Program-made: the position numbers and the translations under genes
In this document: positions 63,766 through 64,000 of the stretch, one piece after another
How positions within the stretch are numbered: the first letter of the stretch is position 1
Layout: every line of letters begins with the position of its first letter
Source of the DNA: a bacterium
Lineage (GTDB): Bacteria > Zhuqueibacterota > Zhuqueibacteria > Residuimicrobiales > Krinioviventaceae
NCBI GenBank assembly: GCA_029561455.1
Contig: JAKQIY010000065.1
Span: 149,501-213,500 of the forward strand
Direction: 5' to 3'
DNA: 64,000 nucleotides
Notes under the pieces: model-generated
What the model saw: the letters and a program-made list of their open reading frames with translations, nothing else
The model's database searches: none
What the model was told of the DNA's origin: nothing

Positions 63766-64000
63766 ATGACAACGAAAAAAAGAGTTTTCATAAGTTTCGA
63801 TATCGAACATGATGAAAAAGCCAAAGTAATGCTTGCTGGACAGGCTAAACTATCAGATAGCCCTTTCGATTTTAAAGATAACTCCATTAAAGAACCTTTG
63901 AGTGGAGATTGGAAGGAAAAAGTACGTAATCGTATGGACAATATTGATGTGGTAATAATTCTCTGTGGAACTCAAACACATACAGCAACTGGGGTGGCTG
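63766..64000 (+). CDS. TIR-like domain protein (ThsB/DUF1863 type), 5' part
   Basis: The gene is cut by the window end; 78 residues are visible. AGGAGGA lies 5 bp before the ATG at 63766. The sequence starts RVFISFDIEHDEKAKVMLAGQ, then SDSPFDFKDNSIKEP, WKEKVRNRM and DVVIILCGTQTHTATGVA, which matches the TIR-like domain found in Thoeris ThsB and related anti-phage proteins. These make a signalling nucleotide from NAD on phage infection. Whether a ThsA-type effector follows cannot be seen. It is near a MntA/HepT pair and a mobile-element remnant, so it is probably part of a defence region. Confidence 0.82.
   Translation, partial: MTTKKRVFISFDIEHDEKAKVMLAGQAKLSDSPFDFKDNSIKEPLSGDWKEKVRNRMDNIDVVIILCGTQTHTATGVA

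Overview
The window looks like a chromosomal segment of a Gram-negative bacterium of the FCB group. Seven proteins end in a type IX secretion (Por) sorting domain of the NYPNPFNP type. There are also TAT-signalled and lipobox exported proteins, a DUF5916 probable outer-membrane protein and a PEGA-domain kinase. This cargo style is typical of Calditrichota/KSB1/Ignavibacteria-like lineages; the exact phylum cannot be settled from the window. No rRNA, tRNA, CRISPR array or intact transposase was seen.

Layout. (1) 1-5661: the 3' end of a mannose-family PTS EIID gene, ptsH, ptsI, metK, ahcY and a lipoprotein, all rightward. (2) 5942-7588: a leftward secreted esterase. (3) 7908-14187: a signalling and secretion cluster with a lipoprotein, a GAF sigma-54 activator, a PEGA Ser/Thr kinase, a secreted kelch protein and a DUF5683 protein. 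(4) 14439-23334: four large secreted VWA or VIT-VWA proteins, two of them tandem paralogues sharing a nearly identical 1.1-kb block. Sigma-54-like promoters lie before the kelch gene and before the VWA operon, which suggests that cluster 3 controls cluster 4. (5) 23656-24136: a DUF4160/DUF2442 pair flanked by small repeats, then a repeat-rich gap. (6) 24696-27525: a double MerR regulator, a B12-binding radical SAM protein and a hemolysin III family protein. (7) 27603-29990: a chemoreceptor with a cytoplasmic sugar-binding-type module whose two lobes appear in swapped order. (8) 29991-31225: a 1.2-kb gene-free stretch with an array of short hairpins and heptamer-like repeats.

(9) 31226-50589 is a long leftward carbohydrate region. 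Its first part (GH109-like enzyme, GHMP sugar kinase, a previously unlisted 48-aa membrane protein, SSS symporter, HGSNAT-like acyltransferase, AAC(3)-like acetyltransferase, N-acylglucosamine 2-epimerase, DUF4434, DUF5916) fits use of N-acetylated amino sugars. Its second part (sulfatase, six-hairpin glycosidase, small membrane protein, NCS1-like permease, RhaI-type rhamnose isomerase, LacI regulator) fits use of a sulfated, possibly rhamnose-containing glycan. (10) 51029-56117: an OPT transporter, a second LacI regulator with a clear promoter and operator, decayed gene remnants including a polysaccharide deacetylase broken by a stop codon, and a DegT-type aminotransferase. (11) 56196-62337: a HEAT-repeat protein, a GH2 lipoprotein with a structured leader, a Sel1-like lipoprotein and a VCBS-repeat type IX cargo protein. 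(12) 62469-64000: a MntA/HepT toxin-antitoxin pair between direct repeats, a MITE-like inverted-repeat element and the start of a TIR-like (ThsB-type) gene, probably the edge of a defence island.

No database search could be run. Family calls rest on motifs recognised by eye, and percentages are hand counts.
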